A stretch of 64,000 nucleotides of DNA from Brachycybe producta (taxonomy: Eukaryota; Arthropoda; Diplopoda; Playtdesmida; Andrognathidae), in NCBI GenBank assembly GCA_036925085.1, contig JAUPFP010000056.1, positions 868,001-932,000 of the forward strand. Reading direction: 5' to 3'. Shown here in pieces: positions 47,986 to 59,649 of this stretch. The translations under genes were made by a program, and so were the position numbers. Each line of letters begins with the position of its first letter. Within the stretch, counting starts at the first letter, position 1. The notes beneath the pieces were generated by a model, which was not told the DNA's origin, ran no database searches, and saw only the letters and a program-made list of their open reading frames with translations.

Positions 47986-48286
47986 GCTTAATGTAACATT
48001 TGTCCTTAAATAACCCCCCAAAAAAAGAGTTTAAAAAAATATAATAATCAGTTTTATTTGCTAATGGCATGAAAATCGTTTACAGACAATACGTGAATAA
48101 AAAAAAGTAGAACAAATATAAAGTATCCTAATAAAACGTGAAAGTTATCTCTATTCAATAATTAATCGAAAACAAAAAAAGCAATAACACAAGTGACATT
48201 CAACTACAAAAAAACTGATATGAAAACAAAAACCAAAAAAACAAAAACAATGTTACCTACTGTGTGTGCTCTTATTTTATAATCAC

Positions 48287-51200
48287 TCATTCAGTGTCTT
48301 CTGCTTCATCCACAACTTCCATATCACCAAAGCTAAGATCGCTGGCCGCCGGACTCGAAGGAGCTAATAAAGGGATGGGGAGATTTGTGTTTTATGGTTG
48401 GAAATACACAAACACAAAAAAACATTTTCATAACAAAGTATTAACAAAATAAAAAGTTAAAAATCAATTCGTAAAAATGCTAATTACTCACCACATTCTT
48501 CTTCTGTCCTTGATTTAGTAGGTGAAACATCTGCAAGTGGCTCGGACTTTGATTCCGAATTTAAAACCTCATTTTTCTCTTCTATATCTTCTTTGAAACT
48601 ACTACCTGTTGCCTCATCTATAGAAGTATCAAGCCCCGGAACGTCTTGATCCGTTTGCAAGCCATCCTCTTCCTCTTCTGTCTGTTCCTTTCTTTTCTGC
48701 GAACGAGTTCCGACGTTCCTTGCACCTCTTCCACCCCTTCGTCCACGTCCTCTCTTAGCTCTTCCTCGATAAGAGTTCTTTGAACTCGCAACTTTACTTT
48801 CAACCGCCTTTTCCTCCAATCCAGGTTCCACTTTTACTTTTGCTAGCATCGGCACAACAGATACGGAAGCAGCTCGTCCTCGTGAACATCTGGCCCTCTG
48901 CGGTTTCTTCGATCTGGCAATGGCTTCGTCTAAAAGTCGAACGTCTGGTTTCACGTCAACCTCCTCCTCCTCCTCTTCATTTTCTGTTAATGCTTTCTGC
49001 TCGCGTTCGAGCTCTTCGGTATTGATCTCCGTCTTTACAGTGATGGGACCTGTAATGTTTTCTTTTATACAAACACTAACCTCTTTGGCAGTCATACTCG
49101 GTGGCGTTAAAGATTTCATTAACTGCTCATTCTGAACCACTTCACGAGAAGTAATCTTAATTCTATCACATTCAATGTCGACACTTCCAACAATGGAACT
49201 ATTTTCTGTTTGTTGTTTGCGTATTGAACTGCCACCGTCACTTTTCTTGATAGTTTCACCAATAACTTCGTTTCCATTATCTTTAACCGCTTCATCCACA
49301 GGACACACATTTCCATTTTGCTTTTCTAGAGAAGAAGCATCAGGATCAACATCCAAATTGTCACGTTCTTTATCAACTTTGCCGCTTTTTAAATCAACAT
49401 CCACATCCATTTCAACCCCTACAGTAGCAGACTCGGGAACAGATTCGCTTTCACCACCAACATTCATTTCTTTTTCTTCTTTTTTAGTGACTGAATTTTT
49501 CTTTGCGAGATTCACCGATGAAGAATCATTAGTGTTCTTTTCCTCATTGTCTTCCATAGTAATGTTGAGCACATCTGGTAATACAATAGAATTTATAACA
49601 TTGTCCAGACCTTGCTCGTCATCCAAGTCACTATCCGGAAGTTTCGCTCCAATTTCTGGAGCATTTATACTCTGACTTTCATCTTCTTCCACACTCTTTC
49701 TAGACGAAGCCAATCCCTTCTGAGTTTGGCGAGATTTAGAGCTCGGCATCGGAACATTAACTGAAATTTCATCCACTCCTGGAGGGAGCAGTTCACTCTC
49801 GTCTGCCATAAAAGACGACATTGCTACAGTTGCAGGTTCCTCTGGTAGCTGTGGTGTAATTTTCACGGGACTCTCATCGGCAGTTGTTTTTGACTCTTCA
49901 GTCAAAGCGACGGCTTCCGCATTAAATTTATCCATAGTGGCCAAACTGACAAACTCCTCCAACGGAGGTTGCTGAACACGAACATCGCCCTTCTCCTTAT
50001 TCTTCTTCTTATTTTTGTACAGGTTTGAAAGAATTCGTTGCTGTGTACGTCGTTGGTCAGCAATGGCAGGAGCCGAAACCGCACTCTTCTGTGACGTTGC
50101 TGGCAAAGATGTTGCCAGTTCCTTTATTTTAATGGCTATCTTTGAACTAGATTTACCGTCTTCTTCACTCGATTCAGGCTGATTATCTAAACCATCGTTT
50201 TCATCCAACAAGTTTAAACGAATCGGTAAACCTGTACACGTTTGTATTTCGACCACGTCGTTATCTCCGTCCGAAATTTCCATGTCCGATTCTCTCTTTA
50301 CAACTGTAGCAGTTGCCTTTCGTTTTTTTGCTGCTACGGCATCCTTCAACTCTTGTTCCACTTTACGCTTTTTCTCCTCTCGTTTGCGCACTACACTTGC
50401 AGCACGATCAGTTTGAAGTTTTTTAGGATAATCTGGTTTAACTTGGCAGTGTTTCTAAACAAGATACATTAAGTTTACAAAAACGGGAATTCAGCAAGAT
50501 AGCATTAAAATTCACACAACCCTGAAATAAGACAACTCAATTAGTTTCTTACTTGATAATTTGCATTATGTTTTTCACTCTCCAGATGCGTTCTGGCCGC
50601 GATGTGATCCCCAGAAAACTCTCGACACAATTTGCAGAAATACGCTAAGCAAGGAAGCATAAATTCGACACCTACACAAAACGAATAAAAACCTCACATA
50701 ATCAGTACGAGAGCAATACTTGAAAATTTCAACATTATCTCACCTTGAAATGGTTTTACAGAGATCTCGCGCACAGACGTAGGTTTGGGTTCTTTAGGTT
50801 TGACGGCCCACGGCCGATCTGCAGGGGCTATATTCTATATATATATAAGAATACCCCACAGAATACGCAGCGATTACATGAAAGTCGGCGATTAAAAACG
50901 CAGCCGCAATATATATAAAACAAACCGCACAACAACAACAAAAGAAGAAATATGAATTAAAATGTTTTAAAAGACTTACGTCCGTCAGATCGGCATGCTC
51001 AGAATGAAGATGTTTCAAAAGATCGGTGGCAAGTGGATAAGTATTTCCACAATGTACACACCAATTATCCCCAGGATCAACAAAACGATATTGTTTGTTC
51101 GCGCTTTGTGCTCTGCTCGAGTCCGAAGAATTCTAAAAGTAAATCAACATGAAAATTTATGTTCCGAACAAACTGAAAACTTTCTTGCGAGCCACCTTAA

Positions 51201-54200
51201 GAGCCTACAGACACTCCAGCCTGCTCGCGACGCCATAGACGTATCGTTAAGATTCCAACAAATATTGTCGTCAAACTCGAACGATAATTGAATTTGTGGC
51301 CAGGTATTAAGGTCTATTGGTTCCAATATTCAAACAGATTGTTATTTTACACCCTTTTTAAAATTCAGCTAATTTCTTCGATCCATGTCAGCGACCTCAA
51401 AACCGTTTTACTAACGGTTTCAGGCATATTTTCAGCTTTAAAAGAAAAATTGTGTATTCGTTTATGTGTTCTTCAGGTATTAAAGTAATTTTGTATTGCC
51501 ACTTGGTTCCTAAAGCCATTTAAGTAACTTTAGAACCGCCAAATTTAACCACGTTACAAGACGTATTTCTGGAGTGTCTCGGCTCTTAAGTACAGGGTGT
51601 ACAATAACAACAAAACTCGTGCTAACCGTAGATCTCGAGTTATTTCGCGGTGAAGAAGTATAATCCATATGGCTGCTACCCGACCTAATCAATCCCTCCG
51701 ACGCTTTCAGTGACTTCTCAATACCACCCAATGTTATTTCAACGTTATAAATCTGGCGTTTATAGTCATCTTGTAGTTTTCCATTCTTTAAAAGCTGCGG
51801 GTCATTGTGTCCATCTTTCTGCTTTTGCTTCTTTCGCATCAGCTCTCCCTGCTGTCGACGACACCTCTCCAACTCGACTCGCAACAGTTCTAACTTCTTC
51901 TGTTGCTGCGCATATTCTCCCTTAAGATGCATTCGTTCCTCGAGTGTTGTCGGCACTTTGGGACCGTCATTTTTATCGGAACTCTTCGCTTGCTCCAACG
52001 GTTTCACGGCGCTTGGCGTCGCAATGGGAGTCTTAACAGTAGTAGTAGTTGCCTGAATCGGAACCACTTTCAGGTTGTTACGATTGATCTGACTGTCAAT
52101 TGGTTGTGGTTGCCATTTAGTTTCTGTTGTGGATATCGGAATGGATACAGATGGTGGCGGATGAGAAGAAAATGAAGGATACATGGGTTGAGGTGGAGGC
52201 GGGATCTGATAATTGGACACAGGCACCGGTAAATGTTGATGCTGTATAGGAGGAGGAGGAGGAGGAGGACAAGGAGGTGGAATGTTCGGTAGAGGCGGTG
52301 GTGGAACTGGATATCCACTTTGGTAGTAAGGATCATACTGATAATTATCATACGATGGTTGCGAATTACTCAGATGAGGATCGGGTGGATACTGCGGATA
52401 CTGTCCCATAGCTGGTGGCGGATTATGATATGCCGGAGAAGGAGGAGCCGCAGCTAGCTCCTGATGAACCGGTAACGAATAACTCGTTGGCAAATTCTTT
52501 TCATTACCCTCTATTGAAGATTGCCTGGATTGTAATCTACGATCAGAGAACGATGAACGTGGATCAGCAGCTGCACCGTGATTAGATGAACGCGGATCCG
52601 AAGTTCCATGACCGGACGAACGCGGATCCGAAATTCCATGGCCGGAGGAACGCGGATCAGCCGCTCTATGATTAGAAGCACGCGGATCCAAAGCCGTGCG
52701 TACATCGGACTTGTCTCCTCCATCGTGAAGTCTGTGATAAAGATCGGTTATCTCTCGCGCAACATGTTCCGTTCGCTTTTGATTTCTAATGGTGGTGTCC
52801 TTGGCAGCCAGAGTGGAATTACCGGCATCCAAGCCCAGATTGTTCAGTATCTTTCCCAAGTTACGTGGATCAGATGATGAAACGGCAGACTGCCGTGAAT
52901 GCGAACTGGTGGAACTCCTACGTTCCGAGCTCGTCATCGGTGTTTTGAAGTCACCCAAACCTGGAATACCACCTTTTGATCTACTATCGTTATCATCACC
53001 ATCTCCGTAAAGAAACTCGTCCTCTTCGTCCGCGTTCATGTTACCAATGTTTCCAAGGCCAGGAATAGTGAATTCGGATTCCGAACTCGACTTGGGCGAT
53101 CTACGAGGAGACAATGACCTAGATGACGTCAGAAAAGAACGAGACTGCGCTGATCTCGTTTGAGAAACGGGTTCTTCGAAACCAAGTCCTGGTAATGCAC
53201 TCGAAGAACTGGCTCTAGAAGACTCGTGCTTGAAAAACGATGACGAAGATGAAAAAACCGACGAAGATGCAGACGGCGCCGAACTCGGATTGTATTTCGG
53301 CTCGTAATCGTCATCTCCGAACATATCCTTACGTTCGGATTTAACCTCAAACATGGACTCTACTTTAGGTTTGAGATCAACAACGGGCATCGGTTGCTCT
53401 CGTACTTTGATCGCATATCGGTCACAGTGAACGTCGTCGTCGTAAGCGTCCATGTCACGGGCCGAAAGAACTTTCGGTATCTTCCAGACCTCTTCTCTAA
53501 CGGGATTCTTAGGTACGATAGAACTAGTGTGTTTCGGAACAATTGAACTAGTACGTTCACCCTGATCGTTACGTCCTCCCCTTCCACCTCTCCCGTATCC
53601 TCTTCCACCTCTACCATGATAGTCACGATCTGACCTTCGATCCCAATTTCTACCGGGACCCATATCTTCAGTTACAAAACTACTGTCGTATTCTTCTAAA
53701 ATTACGTCTTCTTCCTCGCTGTTAATGTCACTCAATTCCAAACTACTTATCTCCTCGACACAAATCGATTCACTTGGCTGTGAAGTGTATTCAAAGTTAT
53801 CCGCGTTGAAATGCGGCGATTCGTTTGAGTAAGATGCCAACGGTGATGACGTCTCATCTCCAACTGGCTTCCAAAGATGCCGGTTTGACGTAAATTGCTC
53901 GTTTTCAGCTGTAACGCGAAGAAATTCCTCTGTTTCTGAAGTTATTCGATCCTAAAGAACGAATAAAATAGAATATGTCATTGCGATAAAAAAAAATCAG
54001 GGTATCCTTTCGATTAAGAGCCGATTACGGTTGTGGAGTTGTCATATAGGTTGCGCCGAAGACGCAAAATATGGCTACGATCAGACGTGCGTCAGAAAAA
54101 AGGACGTTTTGACAGACGTTATTAAGCCAGTCACAACCAACGTTAGCTTCAACGCAGTTTTATTGTATTTTTCGACTTACATAATAACGGATGTCAAATC

Positions 54201-55443
54201 GCCAGTTGTCTCTTTGGATTAGTACTAACAGATAACATGCTAAAACGAACGTGCCACAGCTCAACGCACGATCCAGTATGTCATACCTGTGACAAACTTT
54301 GCGTGTTTGACTGGTTGCGTTAATGTCAATGTTATACAACAACAACAACGGACGTTGCAACGACCTTGTAAACGTCCGTTCATTTAGCATTACGCCTGAC
54401 AGTTGCCTACAACGAAAAGATTTGACCAATTTCCTGCATAGAGGTTAGGCGGCTGCTAATCGAAAGAATTTCCAAAAGAAGTACAAAATAATCGAAAACA
54501 ATTAAAACTGCGAAAATTCATGATAGAAAACAGCTTGATTTCTGCCGTTTCCTTCAGATTGTTACAGTTTTTTGATTGTTTTTGTCTCTTTTTGTAGTTT
54601 CCTGCATTGCACCACCAGGACCACACGACCTAAACATCTTTAGCATTTTCACCAATTATTAAACGTGTCTATTAAACAAAAAACCGTACAAACCTGACGA
54701 CGATGATCAACGACAGACGACAATTCATTAGAAACAGTCTCAGCATAAGAAACAAAAGACAAATCCGTCAAAGACGATTCCACGCCGCTATGAAAATCAC
54801 GGCCGCCATCATTATTGTATCGTCCAGGAGAATACAATCGAACATTCGACAAACGAATAGGAGATGAAAATCGCGTCTTAGAAAGAGACCTAGATCTAGA
54901 TCGATAAGATTTGTGTTCTTCAGATCGTGCTCTGGATCTTGATCTGCGATCTCTGGATCTCGATCTACGTTCTCTAGATCTCGATCTACGTTCTCTGGAC
55001 CTTGATCTACGATTTCTGGATCGAGATCTCGAACGCCGTTTTCTACTGTATCTATCAGCAGTCCTCGAAGGATAATAACGACCGCCGCGATGACTAGAAA
55101 GACGAGAAACGGAAGAAGTTCTTGACCGACTTCTAGATCGCGTTCTCGAACGCCTTCGACTTTCGCTCGAATGACTCCGAGCGCTCTTACGATGGTTGCT
55201 ATGGTAACCAGAATCAACACCGCCACTGCTGCGACTTCCGTCTCCCCTATCTATCCCTCCTCTAGCCCGAGAAAATCTACCTCTGGAAGGGCGAAAGAAA
55301 CCCGTTGTTCCCCTTCGAAACCCCCTACTACTGCTCAAATCGAACCTCCCTTTATAGCTCCCACCAGCCCTTTCTGATCCGTCTTCTGACCTGGCGTCGT
55401 ATTTGTCACTCACTCTCGACCTTTCCGACGATTCGTCTGCCAT
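48287..55443 (-). CDS. ZNF318: ZNF318-like nuclear zinc-finger protein
   Basis: Seven exons: 55443-54694, 53951-51627, 51132-50980, 50834-50744, 50671-50553, 50454-48492 and 48363-48287. Phases are exact; 1825 residues (human ZNF318 has 2279). Exon 1 is an Arg/Ser domain (RRSRSRERRSRSRDRRSRSR). Exon 2 has EEDEFLYGDGDDN, ILNNLGLDAGNSTLA, repeated DPRSSGHG units, a Pro-rich part, then a coiled coil ELLRVELERCRRQQGELMRK followed by KQKQKDGHNDPQLL, the ZNF318 hallmark. Exon 3 holds matrin-type finger 1 (NWCVHCGNTYPLATDLLKHL with HSEH). Exon 4 starts NIAPADRPWAVKP. Exon 5 holds finger 2 (YFCKLCREFSGDHIAARTHL, then ESEKH). Exon 6 is acidic with lysine-rich tracts. Human ZNF318 is a nuclear regulator, known for shaping IgM/IgD pre-mRNA processing in B cells; here a general RNA-related nuclear role is only inferred. 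The exon 2 donor (gttagc) is weak. Confidence 0.88.
53952..54693. other. intron 1 of the ZNF318-like gene
   Basis: More complex sequence than most introns here, with repeated ACGTT words between 54090 and 54400, for example GGACGTTTTGACAGACGTTA and GGACGTTGCAACGACCTTGT. An inverted TTAGCCTCTATGC repeat copy lies at about 54435. I see no extra exon. Confidence 0.4.
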
Positions 55444-56339
55444 TTCTAAAGGAATATGATTCGTAAACCATATCTGTTCACTCTATTCCCACGGTGGTTC
55501 GGCGTAAACATACACATCAAATTATTATATTGTTTATAAAAGAGAAAACGACAAAAGAAACCATATCTACATTTCTAACCGGAAGTACGCCAATTTCGCA
55601 AGAACCGGTTCAAGTTCTCGTTTTCACAGCACTTTTTAGAAGTGGATTTAGAAGCGCTCTATTCTTGCTACCGGGAATTCTCTCCATACATGCGATGTTA
55701 TTAAGCTTCTATTTAGCTTCCCAGCATAACACGACTAAAATAATTAATCAGCTGATGCTACAAAGGGCGCATATGAAAGAAAATTATGATGCAAAAATAC
55801 CTGTCAAAATTTTCTTTCGTGTGGGCCAATGGGGTTTGAACAGAGCAAAATTAAAAATAAATTTACAAAGTGTTTTAAAAACTAGAATGGTAGCTGAATA
55901 TCCTAATAGTATTTTAGATGTTGATACCTTTCAAAATAAACTTGCTGTACAGACAAAAATATAAAATTAAAAGTCTGCTTAAAGTTGGGTCATTTTCAAA
56001 CTAACATAAAAGGTTAATTTTGAAAGATAACATGAGATTACATTTATGTGATTGAACTTCTCTTCTAGTTTCTACAACACATTCAAGTTTCTCTTCAGTT
56101 TTGCACCTGAAAGACAAAAGAACCAGAGTTTAAGGAGCTCCATTTAGACTTTGAAACCACAGAATGTTACCGTACTGGTGTCAAATAACATTGGTTACAA
56201 ACCTGATTACAGCTTTTTTTTAAACGAACGTTTTTTCTCCAAATGATAATTAGAATCAATAATAAAAATATAAAATTATTAATTATTGGTGTGACACGAC
56301 AATAAATTAAAATTAGACTGAACTTGGCTTATATTACAG
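55444..56339. other. gap between RPUSD1-like and ZNF318-like genes
   Basis: The frame at 55494-55964 (+) ends inside an FB1 repeat and has no domain; its hydrophobic middle (GFRSALFLLPGILSIHAMLL) does not convince me. The stretch must hold the ZNF318-like promoter. Confidence 0.45.
55860..56160. repeat. FB1 foldback element
   Basis: AAAAACTAGAATGGTAGCTG and TGATACCTTTCAAAATAAAC on the left; TAATTTTGAAAGATAACATG, CTCTTCTAGTTTCTACAACA and CACCTGAAAGACAAAAGAAC on the right. Confidence 0.75.
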
Positions 56340-57173
56340 CTATCTAATAACATGATTGGAATTAAACATTTTATAAACGTTTAGGTCACCAAGGGTCAAG
56401 AGAGTTTCATTCGAAAGCCATTTGTTTACGGGATCTTCCGGTACAAAAGGATCCGACGTCGTAACGTCAATCAACCCCAATCTATCCGTCGGAATGACCA
56501 AACGGAACGCGTGTAAAAACATTCGATGCGGCGAAACGTCCTTCTTTTCGCTGTACGTATAATCGCCTACGATCGTATGACCGAGAGCATGGCAATGAAG
56601 CCTTATCTGATGCCGACGTCCTGTAATCGGCTTCAGAAGAACTTTGGTGGCTGGCGTTCCGTCATAGTCGCCCCATTCGAGGACGACGAGTTGCGTGAGA
56701 GATCGTCGAGGGTTCACACAGCTCGGATCGTCTTCAGAACACATCCGATGCACTAATTCCGGGTCTGAATGATCTCCAATCGCTGCGTCCATTTCAACAA
56801 CCATTCCTCGGACATCTTGACCACTGACGGACATCAAGTGACCTCTCAGAAGTGCCACATAATATTTTTCTGTTCGCCTTTTGGTAAAAGACCGCGAGGC
56901 TTCGACAGCTGCCTCTTTGTTCAGTGCAACGCAAAGAGCTCCACTTGTTGAATAATCGAGACGATGAACAAACCTGAAGCCAAAAGGAAGATTGAAGTCA
57001 TAAAAACGCGGGAATTGGGCTTTAAGCAGAAGGTGGACAGTGACGTCGCCAATTCCGACATCCACCTTATTCATAACTACATCAAACGGTTTTTCAACCA
57101 CAAGAAAGTCTTTGTTTTGAAATATAACCTTCATCGATTTGCAGCAATCAGCAATAACTTTCAATCGCTTCAT
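56340..57173 (-). CDS. RPUSD1: RNA pseudouridine synthase, RPUSD1-like
   Basis: A single exon of 277 residues; human RPUSD1 has 312, with a longer Pro-rich tail that is absent here. The fold is the RluA-type synthase: VIFQNKDFLVVEKPFDVVMN near the start, then the catalytic loop FRFVHRLDYSTSGALCVALN whose Asp (HRLD) is the nucleophile, then EKYYVALLRGH, LTQLVVLEWGDYDGTPATKV, LLKPITGRRHQIRLHCHALG and HTIVGDYTYSE. The motif order and spacing follow RPUSD1 closely. Known family role: isomerises uridine to pseudouridine in RNA; the target of RPUSD1 is not well established. Start: ATG 57173; a second ATG at 57134 sits just before VIFQNKDF and is also possible. There is no intron, unlike its neighbours. 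It is divergent from the small gene at 57276, with 102 bp between the start codons. Confidence 0.92.
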   Translation of the reverse strand: MKRLKVIADCCKSMKVIFQNKDFLVVEKPFDVVMNKVDVGIGDVTVHLLLKAQFPRFYDFNLPFGFRFVHRLDYSTSGALCVALNKEAAVEASRSFTKRRTEKYYVALLRGHLMSVSGQDVRGMVVEMDAAIGDHSDPELVHRMCSEDDPSCVNPRRSLTQLVVLEWGDYDGTPATKVLLKPITGRRHQIRLHCHALGHTIVGDYTYSEKKDVSPHRMFLHAFRLVIPTDRLGLIDVTTSDPFVPEDPVNKWLSNETLLTLGDLNVYKMFNSNHVIR

Positions 57174-57275
57174 TCCAGTCTCCTTTTCAGTGTTAAATAC
57201 CTAATAAATATAAACAATTTTAAATGCTCAGTATTAAAATTAGTATCATAAATAACATGCTTATAAGACCTGGAT
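57174..57275. promoter_or_regulatory. putative bidirectional promoter
   Basis: Only 102 bp separate the start codon of the RPUSD1-like gene (-) from that of the small gene (+). Any promoter for either must lie here or overlap the neighbour. No TATA box is clearly placed. This is inferred from layout only. Confidence 0.35.
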
Positions 57276-57568
57276 ATGGGACCAACCCAAATGATGGCTC
57301 CTTCTTTAACAAATCGCGTCTTTCAACGGGTGAATGTGCACGAGTATACTGATGGAATCAGCGATGTAGTTATAAAAGTACGTAAACGATTGCATCGGCA
57401 AATCACTGTAATCTGATATATTGTTCATATTAGAAAATTGACGTAACTATCACTTCTCTCGACGAGTCCCATGAAGTAATCAAGAAAACCATTACGAATA
57501 CTTCGACGGCGACGATGAACCAAACGGGAAATGACGTTCGCTCATCTGAAAACCAATCAGACAATTAA
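57276..57568 (+). CDS. unrecognised small two-exon protein, 78 residues
   Basis: Exon 1 is 57276-57377 (MGPTQMMAPSLTNRVFQRVN, then VHEYTDGISDVVIK) and exon 2 is 57434-57568 (KIDVTITSLDESHEVIKKTI ... ENQSDN, stop). The donor is gtacgt and the acceptor tattag, both in phase 0, with a 56-nt intron of the size usual here. The protein is hydrophilic and Thr/Ser/Asn-rich with no membrane segment. I do not recognise it. It could also be the last part of a longer gene, but nothing upstream fits, since RPUSD1-like starts 102 bp away. Confidence 0.45.
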
Positions 57569-59649
57569 AGAACGTGATTGTTTAACCGATTAGCCAATCG
57601 CAGAGTTAAGGTTGATAAATGTGCTTTAATCTCTTCAAGGCAAATACGGCTGAAGCAGGGAAAAAGCCAAACCCTCTTGGGCTGAAGTTTTCTCACACAC
57701 AGCTAATCACATTAAAAGGTCATTTAAAGGTCAATAATTCGACCTTTCACCTTAACATGGTTTATGAACAGTACATTTACAAACTTTAGATTTTCAGTAG
57801 CAAAAAAATACGGAGCCTTGTAAAGGCCATACAGTGAAAATAATTTTCATTACAGTTGACTTTTTTTTTCTGTCAATTCCCACTTTTTTCTGTCAATTGA
57901 CACTTTATGTCATTGACAAATTTATTTCTGTCATTGACACTTTTTTTCTGTCAATTGACACTTTTTTCCTAACCTAACCTCACCTAACCTTTGCCAGAAA
58001 AGTGTCAATTGATAAAAAAAAAGTGTCAATTGATAGAAAAAGGGTCAATTGACAAAAAAATTGTTAATTGACAGAAAAAGTGTCAACTATAATGAAAATT
58101 ATTTTCACTGTATGACCTTTACAGGGTTCCGTAAGAAAAAGAGGAATTAGGAAATGTTTTAAAAACTAGAAGGGTAGTTCAATTTTCATCAAAATAAACT
58201 TTTTATAGACAAAAATTGATAAAATATCGTCGTTTGCTAATTAAGCGTTATTGGCATGTTGAATTTTAAATTGACTAAAATTATGTATTTTACATGAATT
58301 GAGCTGAATACAAAAATAATGCGAATAAAACAATAAAAAATAAAATAATTGAAATGAAAATATAAGATTTATAATTGTAAAACAAAACAAAAAGCAAAAT
58401 AAAGAAACTTTCCATTTCTCCACGTTCTTATTGCATTACATCTATGAGCCTAATACGTTCAGAATACGACCGTTAACAATAAAATTAACCTAAACGCAAA
58501 ATTAATATAAAATATATATATACGTATTAATATAATATATATGAAACAAAATATACTCCTCGATCTTTTAAGTTTGAAAGATCGCAAATACACTCGCTTA
58601 GTTTTCTTTATAAAGACTGGATTATCCATTTTTAAAGCTGAAATTGTGATATAACAAAGCAACAGAAAAACTCCTATTAACAGATAGGAGTCGACTTATC
58701 ACAGGGACATCATTAATTAATTAGAATTTCAACGCATTAAATAAGATACCAACTAACTAAAAAAAAAGTATACAACAGGGTGACTAGTTGCCTACATAGG
58801 CCAAATAAAACATACAAAAGAAAAATAATACTCAAATGAAATGGGGCAACAGAATACAACACGAGATTTGTCTTTCTCGGCATACGTTTTGGTTCTAACA
58901 AAAACAAAATGACTTATCTTCATATTCAAAAAAAAAAAAAAAAAAAACGTGGCTTAAAATAAAGTTAAGCTTAAACTACGACTTATGGTTGTATTCTTAA
59001 GTCAAATGTAGTGCTAAACTCATAAACTTTAGATAGGAAGTTTCATGTTGATGAGTTGAGCAGTACTAGCTTTGTCTATGAAGAGTTTTTATGATCAAGC
59101 TTCATTGAAGTTTAGCTTTATTTTAAGCAACGTTTTAGAATATGCCCGTTAAATATACAATTTCACTAACTTGCATAACGTTAATTAAATTGATAAGCAT
59201 ACGGAAATAAAACGAAATCTCCGTTTGAAAAGTTAGAACAAAAAAATGTTTGTAACAAGAAAAAAAAAATAAAAATGATATCGAATGAAAAAAAATATAG
59301 ACAATGAAGCTGTTATTAGTTTAGGTTTTTCCTTTTCTAAAAACGAAGATGATGAAAAAATATGAAAACAACGAGAATTTGAAAACACAAAAAGATGACT
59401 TAAGACAAGGCCAATTGCAATGCAATAACAAAAAAAAAAAAGAAGAAAAACTACAACAGAAAAAGGCACTCATTTGGTATCAAACGTCGATTCGACAACA
59501 TTACAAAAAAAAAATACTTCTTATTCAGACAAATTAGGAACAAAAAAACTTCACACTGGATTCTCATTCATTTAAGAGACTAATCTGTTGAACAAATTGT
59601 CGCTTCCTTAACGGACCCATCAAGTAATCGCTCGTGAACACATCCTGCG
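57569..59649. other. gap downstream of the small gene and of seipin
   Basis: AT-rich and repeat-bearing, with a nested MITE at 57808-58137 inside FB1-like arms (57765-58230). A possible hairpin at 58985-59110 shares AGTGCTAAACTCAT with the MEMO1 intron element. The frames at 58241-59537 are low-complexity. Confidence 0.45.
57808..58137. mobile_element. MITE-4, inserted within an FB1 element
   Basis: The left end TACGGAGCCTTGTAAAGGCC and then ATACAGTGAAAATAATTTTC is mirrored by GAAAATTATTTTCACTGTAT and GACCTTTACAGGGTTCCGTA. Inside are repeated TTTTTCTGTCAATTGACAC units in both directions around CCTAACCTAACCTCACCTAA. FB1 sequence (GTAGCAAAAAAA before, AAACTAGAAGGGTAGTTCAA after) lies on both sides, so this element landed in an older FB1. 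TA ends suggest a Tc1/mariner-type insertion. Confidence 0.65.

Noticed and set aside
51144-51326. Possible extra exon of the ZNF318-like gene
   Set aside because: Exon 2 (to 51627) and exon 3 (from 51132) already join in phase 0, and this frame has no similarity to the family.
55494-55964. 156-residue plus-strand frame with a hydrophobic centre between the ZNF318-like and RPUSD1-like genes
   Set aside because: Its last third is FB1 repeat sequence, and there is no domain or splice partner.
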